Assembly (NCBI RefSeq): GCF_022899935.1 | Contig: NZ_JALJCJ010000002.1 | Span: forward strand, 992,001 to 1,056,000 | DNA length: 64,000 nt | Source: Shinella curvata | GTDB taxonomy: Bacteria > Pseudomonadota > Alphaproteobacteria > Rhizobiales > Rhizobiaceae | Reading direction: 5' to 3' | Shown: piece after piece, positions 40,693 through 47,942 of the stretch | How positions within the stretch are numbered: the first letter of the stretch is position 1 | Layout of the letters: each line of letters starts with the position of its first letter | The notes under the pieces: generated by a model | What the model saw: only the letters and a program-made list of their open reading frames with translations | What the model was told of the DNA's origin: nothing | Databases searched by the model: none | Position numbers and translations under genes: made by a program

Positions 40693-42513
40693 ATGACCGA
40701 TTTCGCTACGCTTGTGCTCGCCGCCGATAGCCGTGGTCTCGTGACCGGAGAGCAGGCATTGGATAGGCTGGCAACGGCTGCGGAAAAGACCGAGCGGCGG
40801 ACGGCCAAATCTCTCAGCGACGTCGGCAAGGCCGCCGAGCAAGTCGGTAAGCAGTCGGCTTTTGCGAGCCAGAACTCTCGCATGATGGCAATGCAACTAT
40901 CTCAGGTCGCGCAACAGGCGAGCGCGACAGGGAATGTGTTGCAGGCCATTGCGATCCAGTTGCCCGACCTTGCACTCGGGTTCGGGCCCATCGGCATTGT
41001 CGCGGGTGCCGCCGCCGGCGCGGTTCTCGCATACTTCGCCTCTTACGAGGATGGCGGCGATGCGAACCAGATATTGAAAGAGCAAGAGGAACTGATCCGC
41101 CAGGTCGCCGATCGCTGGGGTGAGGCGGCGCCCGCGCTTCAGGCCTATATTGACACGTTGGATCGCGCTAAAACCGCTGCCGAGGATGCCGCTGCTCAAC
41201 AGGTGTTCGCCGATGAGCAGTTTCGATCAGCGCGCGACGCGCTTCCTGATCTGATCGTTGGGTTCGACGATCTTACCTCCAAACTGAGGCTCGCCGGTGA
41301 GGAGCAAGAGAACATCGGTGAGCTCGAGAGAGCGTTTCAGGCGCTGCAAGAGGCTGTTGAAAGCAACAGTGATCCCACCGACGAACTTAAAAATCTACAA
41401 ACGGCTCTTGCCGATGCCGCAAAGTCCTCTGGAATACCAGCGATCGATGCCTTCTCTAGCTCACTCTATAGCTTTGGGAACGCTGCATTGACAGCAGCCG
41501 GCAATGTGGAAACGCTCGTGAAACAGATGAGCGTTGCGCAAACCCTTTCCAGCATTCGAGGGCTTAACGCCCCACTGGGGTACGAGAACCCGAACATCCC
41601 GGATCCAAGCGTGGAAATCCCGACACCCGATCGGCGCCCTCTTATAGAGCTTGACGGGCTACCGGGCGAATTCGGCCGCAAAGGCCGCAAGGGCAGGAAA
41701 GGGGGCAAGACCCAGACGCAGCTTTACGATGACATCGTCGCCGCTGCGAACCGCCGCATCACCAGCCTGGAGGCAGAGAAGACCGCGATCGGCCTGACCG
41801 ATGAAGCGGCCGCCAAGCTGCTCTATACCACCGATCTGTTCAACGACGCGCAGCAGAAGGGGATTGATCTCTCGGGACCGCAGCGCGAGCAATTGACCAC
41901 GCTGGCCGAAACCATGGCCCGTGTCGAAGAGGAAACCCGCCAGGCCTCCGAGGCGATGGAGTTCCAGAAGGATGTCTTGCACGGCATCTTCGGCGATCTC
42001 CGCAACGCCCTCGATGACGGCAAGATCACCTGGGAGGAGTTCGGCGACATCGCCATGGGCGTTCTCGACAAGGTGATCGATAAGATCCAGGACGATCTTG
42101 TCGATGCCATCGTGAACATGAACAGCGGCACGTCCGGCGGCGGCGGGTTCCTGGGTGGGCTCTTCAGCCTCTTCGGTGGCGGTGGAGCGTCAGCCGACCC
42201 TTGGGCCGGGATGCGCGTCACCTCCTTTGACGGCGGCGGCTACACCGGCAAGCGTTCGCGCTCCGGCGGCATGGACGGGAAGGGCGGGTTCATGGCCCTC
42301 CTGCATCCCGACGAGACAGTCATCGACCACACGAAATCATCTGCCACCTCCAACTCCGCTGGCGAGGGCCGAACGGTCATCGAGGTGAGGATGTCGGCGG
42401 ATATCGAGTCTCGCATCATGCAGAACACCGCGCGCAACACGGTCGAAATCGTGAAGCAAAACAATAAGAACCGCCAAGAAGCTTACACGAACGGTGATAA
42501 CGCCTATGGCTAA
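40693..42513 (+). CDS. Tail tape-measure protein of prophage A
   Basis: 606 residues. N-terminal helical region (LATAAEKTERRTAKSLSDV), hydrophobic segment IGIVAGAAAGAVLAYFASY near 100, long helical middle, then a Gly-rich C-terminal part (GGGFLGGLFSLFGGGG, DPWAGMRVTSFDGGGYTG, GFMALLHPDETVIDHT). It sets tail length; the length is modest for a siphovirus. Its C-terminal 130 residues closely resemble those of element B's tape measure. Confidence 0.85.
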   Translation: MTDFATLVLAADSRGLVTGEQALDRLATAAEKTERRTAKSLSDVGKAAEQVGKQSAFASQNSRMMAMQLSQVAQQASATGNVLQAIAIQLPDLALGFGPIGIVAGAAAGAVLAYFASYEDGGDANQILKEQEELIRQVADRWGEAAPALQAYIDTLDRAKTAAEDAAAQQVFADEQFRSARDALPDLIVGFDDLTSKLRLAGEEQENIGELERAFQALQEAVESNSDPTDELKNLQTALADAAKSSGIPAIDAFSSSLYSFGNAALTAAGNVETLVKQMSVAQTLSSIRGLNAPLGYENPNIPDPSVEIPTPDRRPLIELDGLPGEFGRKGRKGRKGGKTQTQLYDDIVAAANRRITSLEAEKTAIGLTDEAAAKLLYTTDLFNDAQQKGIDLSGPQREQLTTLAETMARVEEETRQASEAMEFQKDVLHGIFGDLRNALDDGKITWEEFGDIAMGVLDKVIDKIQDDLVDAIVNMNSGTSGGGGFLGGLFSLFGGGGASADPWAGMRVTSFDGGGYTGKRSRSGGMDGKGGFMALLHPDETVIDHTKSSATSNSAGEGRTVIEVRMSADIESRIMQNTARNTVEIVKQNNKNRQEAYTNGDNAYG

Positions 42514-43159
42514 TCCGATCCTCCTCCCTGCCATCCCATGGGCTCAGGTCAGTCTTCGCCCGGTCAGCCCGGCCGATGTGAGCATGATGGAGGGGCGCCG
42601 CACGGAAATGGTGGCGAGCATGACGCCATATTGGGTGGCGTCCTATTCGACAGGTTCGTTGCTTCCGGTGCATTCCGGTCTTTTCGACGCCTTCGCCATG
42701 AAGGCCGACGCTCGCGGTGCGCCGTTCCTGGCATACGATCCATGGCGGCCGCGACCGATCGCGATGAACACCGGCTCGCCGCTCTCCGGCACGAAGGCTG
42801 GGGGCGGTGCGTTCACGGGGCAGGCGGTGCTTGACGAAATCATCGACAGCCGAAACGTCCAGATCTCGGGCCTTCCAGCATCGTTCAAGTTCTCGGCCGG
42901 CGACTATATCGAATTTCGCATGAGCCTACTGGTCCGGTCGCTTCACCTCGTCGTCGAGAATGCGACCGCCACCTCTGGCGGCGTTGCGACGCTGGAGATC
43001 ATGTTCGGGCTCGACACCCAGAACTTTACCACCTCCGCCAGCGTCCACCTCGAAAAGCCGTCCGCTGTCATGATGATCGATCCGGGCAGCGTGGAGGCGC
43101 CGAAGTCGCTCGGGAACCGCGAAGCCTCGTTCTCCGCAACGGAGGTATTTTTCTCATGA
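42506..43159 (+). CDS. Distal tail (Dit-like) protein
   Basis: 217 residues from ATG 42506. Segments VSMMEGRRTEMVASMTPYW, GTKAGGGAFTG, SRNVQISGLPASFKFSAGDYIEF and FGLDTQNFTTSASVHLEKPS. Position right after the tape measure and the beta-rich composition fit a Dit-type hub ring that joins the tail tube to the tip; the name is positional. It is clearly homologous along its whole length to the protein at 58372-59031 in element B. Confidence 0.7.
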   Translation: MANPILLPAIPWAQVSLRPVSPADVSMMEGRRTEMVASMTPYWVASYSTGSLLPVHSGLFDAFAMKADARGAPFLAYDPWRPRPIAMNTGSPLSGTKAGGGAFTGQAVLDEIIDSRNVQISGLPASFKFSAGDYIEFRMSLLVRSLHLVVENATATSGGVATLEIMFGLDTQNFTTSASVHLEKPSAVMMIDPGSVEAPKSLGNREASFSATEVFFS

Positions 43160-43746
43160 GCGCGCTTGACCCCGCAGTCGAGGCTCTGATCGATGCCGGC
43201 CGCCTTGTCCGCCTCGACCTGATCCGCTTTGATCTTCCCGGCAAGTCCGTCGGCTACCACCGCGGCGGCCGGCCCTACACGCACAACGGTTTGGTCTACC
43301 TGCCGAACCGGTTCCTCGATATGGGCAGCATGACGAGCGCCGTCGGCGTTGCTGTTACCACACGCACCATCGTGTTCTCCAACATCCCCGTCGAGAACCC
43401 GGAAGACGCTATCTCGCAGATCGAAAGCTACAACTACCAGAACGCGCCGGTGATCATCGCCCACCTTGCGGGCGTGCCGGAGACGAGCGAGGTCGTCGGC
43501 ATCCTCGCGTCGTCGATCTACGAGATTGACCAGGTGCGCTTTAACGAGGGCGCGGTCAACGGCGCCGAACGCTCGCTGACGCTCTCCATCGATCTTCAGC
43601 CGCCCGGCCGCTCGGCGCGCGGTTCCACCGGTGTGAAGCGGAGCCTTGCCGAGCAGAAGTTCGATAACGACCCGGACGATACGGGTCTCGAATACGTCGC
43701 CACGAACACATCAATCCCCGAGGAATGGGGACAGGTGCCAAGGTAA
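43156..43746 (+). CDS. Tail-tip assembly protein (DUF2163)
   Basis: 196 residues. VEALIDAGRLVRLDLIRFDL, GGRPYTHNGLVYLPNRFLDMG and ERSLTLSIDLQPPGRSARGS match the DUF2163/phiJL001 Gp84 N-terminal family, which forms part of gene-transfer-agent and rhizobial phage tail tips. Element B has no counterpart. Confidence 0.8.
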   Translation: MSALDPAVEALIDAGRLVRLDLIRFDLPGKSVGYHRGGRPYTHNGLVYLPNRFLDMGSMTSAVGVAVTTRTIVFSNIPVENPEDAISQIESYNYQNAPVIIAHLAGVPETSEVVGILASSIYEIDQVRFNEGAVNGAERSLTLSIDLQPPGRSARGSTGVKRSLAEQKFDNDPDDTGLEYVATNTSIPEEWGQVPR

Positions 43747-43753
43747 CGCTCCC

Positions 43754-44167
43754 ATGAACCGTTTTCGAAAAGTCGAGGCTACGCTGAACGCGGAGCTTGC
43801 GAAGCCGTATGCCTATGGCAACCCGGCGCAATCCGACTGCTTCTTCATGGGGCTGGCGCTCATCGACGCGCTGGAAGGGTCGCAACGCGCCCGGAAATAT
43901 GCCGGCAGCTACAAGACGCTTGCCGGTGCGCAGCGTGCGCTTCGTCGCCGGGGGTATTCCTCGCTCGTATCGTTCTTCGCCGCCGAACTCGGCAAGCCGG
44001 TGCTTGGCGGCGCCGAAGCCCGTTGCGGCGACCTCGTTATCCTGCGCCTCCTCGACGGGGCAGAGCATGTCGGCGTGTGCCTCGGCACGCGGTTCCGCAC
44101 CAAGACTCCTGACGGCGCGCGCGACTACGCGCTCGACACCGTTATCGCAGCCTTCCACATCGGGTAG
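43754..44167 (+). CDS. Tail-tip NlpC/P60-like peptidase (DUF6950-like)
   Basis: 137 residues from ATG 43754. The segment KPYAYGNPAQSDCFFMGLALIDAL provides the putative catalytic Cys, and AEHVGVCLGTRF a candidate His. This is the layout of small NlpC/P60-like tail peptidases that open peptidoglycan during DNA entry. Its place between DUF2163 and the central tail protein is standard. Element B has no counterpart. Confidence 0.75.
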   Translation: MNRFRKVEATLNAELAKPYAYGNPAQSDCFFMGLALIDALEGSQRARKYAGSYKTLAGAQRALRRRGYSSLVSFFAAELGKPVLGGAEARCGDLVILRLLDGAEHVGVCLGTRFRTKTPDGARDYALDTVIAAFHIG

Positions 44168-44173
44168 TCCTGA

Positions 44174-45295
44174 ATGGCGATCTTCACTGCTATCGGCACG
44201 GCTATTGCCGGCGCGCTTTTTGCCGGCTCCACGCTGGCCGCGTCTGTCATTGCCGGCGGTCTGGCTTTCGCGGCCCGGATCGGCCTGTCGTATCTCAATC
44301 GCCCGAAGAAGCGGTCGTATTCTGCCGTCCAGGCCGAGACGCAGTTCGGCGGCGATGTGCCGGTCGGCACGATCTTTGGCACGTCGAAGACCAAGGGCCA
44401 GCGGACGTTCTATGCGAAGTGGGGGCCGGGCAACAAATTCAATGCCGAGGTCTTCTTGCTGGCGAACGGCTGGTGCGACGGCCTGGAGCCCTATGTCTAT
44501 TTCTACGGCCAGAAGCAGACGCTGGTCGAGCGCCCGATCATCGGCAACGAGGTGGCGCACTATGGCGTCGAGGGCTTCCTTGCCGGCGGCAATCACCTGT
44601 TCTCGATCCGCTTCTACGATGGGCGTCCTGACCAGCTCGTGGACCAGAAGCTCGTCGACGATAGCGCATCCCTCGGCCAGACGTGGAAATCGACCAGCGT
44701 CAATGCCGGCATCGCCTATGTCGTGGTGGAGCGCATCTTCAAGCCGGAGCAGTTCGACAAGGGTAAGCCCGATATCGAGTTCGTGCTGCGCGGCCTGCGC
44801 GAGTACGATCCACGCAAGGATACGACCGTTGCCGGCGGCTCCGGGTCGCAGCGGCTCGACGATCCCGCAACGTGGGTTCACACGCTCAATCCGGCCGTCC
44901 ATCGGTTCAACTATCAGCTTGGCCTTCGCGCGCTGGTCTCCGGCCGCACGCTGATCGGCGAAGGCAAGAGCATCGGGCAGCTGGACCTTGCCACCTATTT
45001 CGTGGCGATGAACGTCTGTGACACGCTGCGCCTCGACGACAAGCCGACCTATCAGTGCTCGCTCGTCGTCGGTGGCGAGGACGATCATACCGAGATCCTG
45101 CGCGAGTTCGACGATGCGATGGCCGGGTACGGCCTGAACCGGCGCGGCCTGTCGGGCATCATTGCCGGTGCGCCGCAAATCCCGGTGATGGAAATCACTG
45201 CCGATGACATCCCGGCCGACCGGGCGAAGGAAGTGCAGTTCAGGAAAAGCGCGTTCGACCGGTCTATTCACACTTCCGGCCAAACAGTAGCCTAA
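44174..45295 (+). CDS. Central (J-like) tail protein, N-terminal part, cut by element B
   Basis: 373 residues up to a stop inside element B. N-terminal hydrophobic segment, then tail-tip hub features (AETQFGGDVPVGTIFGTSKTKG, AYVVVERIFKPEQFDKGKPDIEFVLRG). Such proteins usually exceed 800 residues. Native coding ends at FDR (45262); the last ten residues SIHTSGQTVA come from element B. Coding resumes in frame at 63924 with FDRYNHMSGQ. The truncated product should be non-functional for receptor binding or tip closure. Confidence 0.88.
   Translation: MAIFTAIGTAIAGALFAGSTLAASVIAGGLAFAARIGLSYLNRPKKRSYSAVQAETQFGGDVPVGTIFGTSKTKGQRTFYAKWGPGNKFNAEVFLLANGWCDGLEPYVYFYGQKQTLVERPIIGNEVAHYGVEGFLAGGNHLFSIRFYDGRPDQLVDQKLVDDSASLGQTWKSTSVNAGIAYVVVERIFKPEQFDKGKPDIEFVLRGLREYDPRKDTTVAGGSGSQRLDDPATWVHTLNPAVHRFNYQLGLRALVSGRTLIGEGKSIGQLDLATYFVAMNVCDTLRLDDKPTYQCSLVVGGEDDHTEILREFDDAMAGYGLNRRGLSGIIAGAPQIPVMEITADDIPADRAKEVQFRKSAFDRSIHTSGQTVA
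45254..45263. repeat. Left attachment core of element B
   Basis: TTCGACCGGT, identical to the right core. It lies in frame in the tail gene as Phe-Asp-Arg. To its right, element DNA reads TCTATTCACACTTCCGGCCA. Confidence 0.85.
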
Positions 45296-45314
45296 GATGC
45301 TGAAAAGATTGATG

Positions 45315-45340
45315 AAAGCCGCTCCGTTTGGGGCGGCTTT
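45315..45340. terminator. Terminator just inside the left end of element B
   Basis: AAAGCCGC (45315-45322) pairs with GCGGCTTT (45333-45340), followed by CG and TATTTG. It would stop late transcripts of prophage A from entering element B after the truncated tail gene. Confidence 0.75.
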
Positions 45341-45419
45341 CGTATTTGTGTGTGTTGATTTTGGATGTAGGTAAATCAAGCACTTAGTTAGCGTTCGTCG
45401 GGCTTTGCGGCTGCTCGAC

Positions 45420-45448
45420 GCGACAACAATGCGACAACGCCGCGACAA
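45420..45448 (+). repeat. Three GCGACAA direct repeats at 11-bp spacing
   Basis: GCGACAA occurs at 45420-45426, 45431-45437 and 45442-45448, exactly one helical turn apart. The third merges with the AAGGA ribosome site of the AlpA-like gene at 45458. Likely binding sites for integrase arms or for the AlpA-like protein. Confidence 0.75.
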
Positions 45449-45457
45449 GGAACCAAC

Positions 45458-45685
45458 ATGGATACGACTGAAAAAGCGGACCTCCTTTACGGGGTTCCGG
45501 CCATCTCTGCATACCTGAGCCTCACCGATCATCAGGTCTACAACCTCCACCGACGCAAGCTGCTCCCCACTTTCAAACTCGGGAAGATTGTTTGCTTGCG
45601 TCGCTCCGATGTCGGGCCGTGGCTTGACCGGCAAGCGCGTGCCGCTACCGAAGGCAGGGAGGGCGGCATCGATGACGCCGGTTGA
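45458..45685 (+). CDS. AlpA/excisionase-like regulator of element B
   Basis: 75 residues. The winged helix-turn-helix of the HTH_17 type is visible as VPAISAYLSLTDHQVYNLHRRKLLPTFKLGKIVCLRRSDVGPWL over residues 14-57. AlpA-like proteins act as excision factors or activators in phage satellites. First gene of element B, with direct repeats immediately upstream. Confidence 0.75.
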   Translation: MDTTEKADLLYGVPAISAYLSLTDHQVYNLHRRKLLPTFKLGKIVCLRRSDVGPWLDRQARAATEGREGGIDDAG

Positions 45686-45977
45686 AGAATTCCGCAAGTT
45701 CGTCGCGATACACCGAGAGTCCGGCAAGCGGCAGGCTGATCAGTTCTTTGCCGAGAACGGCGAGGCATTAGCCACGGCCGATGCCATCGAGGTCGAGAAC
45801 CTGACCACGACCGCCGTGGGGCAGATCATTCTTGGCCTCGATATGTTTTTCGAAGAGAAGGGGCTTGCGAAGAATAGGGCGATCAACGACTGCCTGAAAC
45901 GCGCCACGGTCGCCGGCTTCCTCCTGCGCCTGGCTGCGCTCTACACCGCCGACGGCGGGGAGGTGGGGCATGCCTGA
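45672..45977 (+). CDS. Hypothetical protein
   Basis: 101 residues from ATG 45672 (begins MTPVEEFRKFVAIHRESGK). Helical; contains VGQIILGLDMFFEEKGLAK. Overlaps both neighbours slightly, so it is part of one operon. Function unknown. Confidence 0.6.
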   Translation: MTPVEEFRKFVAIHRESGKRQADQFFAENGEALATADAIEVENLTTTAVGQIILGLDMFFEEKGLAKNRAINDCLKRATVAGFLLRLAALYTADGGEVGHA

Positions 45978-46200
45978 GAAGCATATCGCCACCATCCCCA
46001 AAAACTCGACCGAGGAAATCCGCGTCACCCTCGGCAGCTTCAAGGGCCACGACCTGTTCAATGCCCGCGTTTGGTTCGAGGGTGAGGACGGCACCATGCG
46101 GCCGGGGAAGTCCGGTATCGCCTTCAAGCTCGACAAGCTGCCGGCATTCGCCGAAGCGGTTGCAGCCGCGCTTAAAGCGGCGGGAGGCGCCCATGGATAG
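45970..46200 (+). CDS. PC4/p15-like ssDNA-binding protein
   Basis: 76 residues. The pattern HIATIPKNSTEEIRVTLGSFKGHDLFNARVWFE, then MRPGKSGIAFKLDKLPAFAEAV, over residues 5-60 is the PC4/p15 transcriptional-coactivator fold (beta sheet then helix), which binds single-stranded DNA. In phages such proteins are tied to replication or transcription. It is near the O-like gene. Confidence 0.7.
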   Translation: MPEKHIATIPKNSTEEIRVTLGSFKGHDLFNARVWFEGEDGTMRPGKSGIAFKLDKLPAFAEAVAAALKAAGGAHG

Positions 46201-46351
46201 CGCGCGCCGTATCGAGGCGGCTCGGTGGGTCCTCTGGGGCGACGACCGCGCCCCCATCGTTCAACAGGTCAAATCTAAATTCGAACTGACGGCTCTTGAG
46301 GCCTGCGAGGTCATCAAGAAAGCCAGCTTGATCAAAGCGAGGGCGACATGA
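46193..46351 (+). CDS. Small hypothetical protein
   Basis: 52 residues from ATG 46193, preceded by GGGAGGCGCCC. Helical (begins MDSARRIEAARWVLWGDD; contains ALEACEVIKKASLI). Resembles short helix-turn-helix-like phage proteins; function unknown. Confidence 0.55.
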   Translation: MDSARRIEAARWVLWGDDRAPIVQQVKSKFELTALEACEVIKKASLIKARAT

Positions 46352-46782
46352 GCAAGGCCGGGAAGTTCTCGATGGTCTCCCGCACCATCTGGCGGTCTGA
46401 ACGGTTTCGCGCCTTGGAGAGCCACCGCGCGCAGTTGCTGTTTTTCTACTACCTGACCTGTGAGCATCAGAACGCCCTCGGCTGCTTCCGCCTGCCGGAC
46501 GGCTACGCGATTTCGGATCTCGGCTGGACCCTGCAGGAGTATCAGGTTTCCAAGGCCGAATGCATCGGCGTCGGCCTGATCGACTGCGACGACGAGACCC
46601 AGGAAATCCTCGTCGTGAAGTGGCTAGAGAACAACCCGCCGCAGAATCAGAAACACCTCCAGGGGCTCATCAAGGCGAACCTCGCCATCGAGAGCGACGA
46701 CTTCCGCAACAGGCTCGCCGACGTGCTCTGCGCGATGGCCGGACAAGTCCAGCCAAGCCCCGAACCTCGGAGACCCTATTGA
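46348..46782 (+). CDS. Replication-initiator-like protein (O-like), possibly truncated
   Basis: 144 residues. Begins GKFSMVSRTIWRSERFRALES, with YLTCEHQNALGCFRLPDGYAISDLGW and IGVGLIDCDDETQEILVVKWL, a winged-helix region seen in phage O-like replication proteins. It ends at TGA followed at once by TAG. The same frame then stays open for 42 more codons rich in KETETETD, as in the usual C-terminus of such proteins, so the gene may be prematurely stopped. Confidence 0.65.
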   Translation: MSKAGKFSMVSRTIWRSERFRALESHRAQLLFFYYLTCEHQNALGCFRLPDGYAISDLGWTLQEYQVSKAECIGVGLIDCDDETQEILVVKWLENNPPQNQKHLQGLIKANLAIESDDFRNRLADVLCAMAGQVQPSPEPRRPY

Positions 46783-46964
46783 TAGGGTATCGATACCGTA
46801 TCCGAACCCTACCGATACAAAGAGAAGGAAACAGAAACGGAAACGGATACGGAAACTGAGAAGAACACCGAAAAAGAAAATCAAAAAAAAACGTGAAACT
46901 GAAACTGCCGCATAGTCGCGGCTGACCTCCCCAGCCATAGACGGCGCAATCCAGGAAAATTGCC
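46783..46964 (+). other. Purine-rich tract after the O-like gene
   Basis: About 90 bases (46818-46905) are almost pure A/G on the plus strand, with repeated GGAAAC units and an A9 run, followed by ordinary sequence up to the next ribosome site. It could be an easily melted origin segment or only a degenerate coding tail. Confidence 0.45.
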
Positions 46965-47225
46965 ATGAAAAACGGAAGCGATAGCGCCGAGGGCGAAGCC
47001 ATGTCCTCGCAAGCGAAATGGAACAACGCGCATCCTTTGGAGATGCTGGCGCACCAGTACGTGCGCTCGGCGCTGAAAAAGGGGCTCTTGAACAAGGAGC
47101 CATGCGAGGTTTGCGGAGCTGAGAACGTCGATGCCCATCACGACGACTACAGCCGGCCGGGTGTCGTCCGCTGGCTCTGCCGCCTACATCATCGCCACCA
47201 CCACATGCAGGAGAAAGCCGTATGA
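46965..47225 (+). CDS. HNH-type endonuclease-like protein
   Basis: 86 residues. PCEVCGAENVDAHHDDYSRP followed by VRWLCRLHHRHHH gives the two CxxC-like pairs and histidines of a compact HNH/zinc domain found beside phage terminase and portal genes. It may assist cos cleavage during packaging or nick DNA. Overlaps the next gene by 4 bp. Confidence 0.7.
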   Translation: MKNGSDSAEGEAMSSQAKWNNAHPLEMLAHQYVRSALKKGLLNKEPCEVCGAENVDAHHDDYSRPGVVRWLCRLHHRHHHMQEKAV

Positions 47226-47449
47226 CCCGCCCCATCCTGACACCTGACGCCCTTGACGCGATGCTTGAGGGGAAATTGTTGTCCAAGCCTGAAAAACTTT
47301 GGGGGGCGCCGGCAATTGCGGTTGCTCTCGGTGTTTCCGAGGACACCGTGAGAGAATGGGCAAAGGATCCGGAAGTCCCGATCTATCGGCCGAAAGGGTA
47401 TTTTGCCCGACGGAGTGAACTGGAAATATGGCTTAGGCGGAAACCCTAA
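47222..47449 (+). CDS. Helix-turn-helix DNA-binding protein
   Basis: 75 residues. LWGAPAIAVALGVSEDTVREWAKDPEVPIYRPKGYFARRSEL over residues 27-68 reads as a winged helix-turn-helix like phage Nu1 or MerR-type proteins. Could recognise element DNA for packaging or regulate head genes. Convergent with the next, leftward gene. Confidence 0.65.
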   Translation: MTRPILTPDALDAMLEGKLLSKPEKLWGAPAIAVALGVSEDTVREWAKDPEVPIYRPKGYFARRSELEIWLRRKP

Positions 47450-47865
47450 ACCCATCCATTCCGACGGCCAATTCTGGCGATGTGCGTGAACACTCTCGGA
47501 CCTCCGATATGGCTGAAATCAAACGCCGCTCCGTCAAGGTGCGACAGGTCAATCGTGATGCCATCGACGGTGTAGGGACGCGCAAACCTTGCTTTGATTT
47601 TCCAGTGAGGCATTGCGATATCATGAGCCGGGGCACATCGCAGCATATAGGTCAGTGCAATGAACTGATCTTGCTCCGAAGCAATCGGGTCAGGCAGGGG
47701 GTGGCCCATATCAACACGAGCTGCATCAAGTGTCAGAGCGGCGATGCCGAACATGATCAATTCATGCTTCGATAGCCGGGCAATTTCGTCCGTGTCGCTG
47801 GCAGCCATACGAGCGGTGGTGGCGTCATCAAGCTCCATAAGGGCGTGTTCCAAGTACGTTGCCAT
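47446..47865 (-). CDS. Leftward cargo protein of element B
   Basis: 139 residues from ATG 47865. Helical N-terminal half (LEHALMELDDATTARMAAS; LSKHELIMFGIAALTLDAARVDMG) and beta-rich C-terminus (KARFARPYTVDGITIDLSHLDG). No known family recognised. It stands between early and head genes in reverse orientation, as accessory or defence cargo often does in satellites. Confidence 0.6.
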   Translation of the reverse strand: MATYLEHALMELDDATTARMAASDTDEIARLSKHELIMFGIAALTLDAARVDMGHPLPDPIASEQDQFIALTYMLRCAPAHDIAMPHWKIKARFARPYTVDGITIDLSHLDGAAFDFSHIGGPRVFTHIARIGRRNGWV

Positions 47866-47942
47866 AATTCCCCCGATCCGCCGATATTTTCCTAGTTTTC
47901 CCCAGTGGCGGTTCAAGGTGAATACTGCGCATATCCTGGTGA

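Noticed and set aside
43556-45727. 723-residue open frame on the minus strand
   Set aside because: It is antisense to several well-supported tail genes and has no family resemblance; GC-rich DNA makes such frames common.
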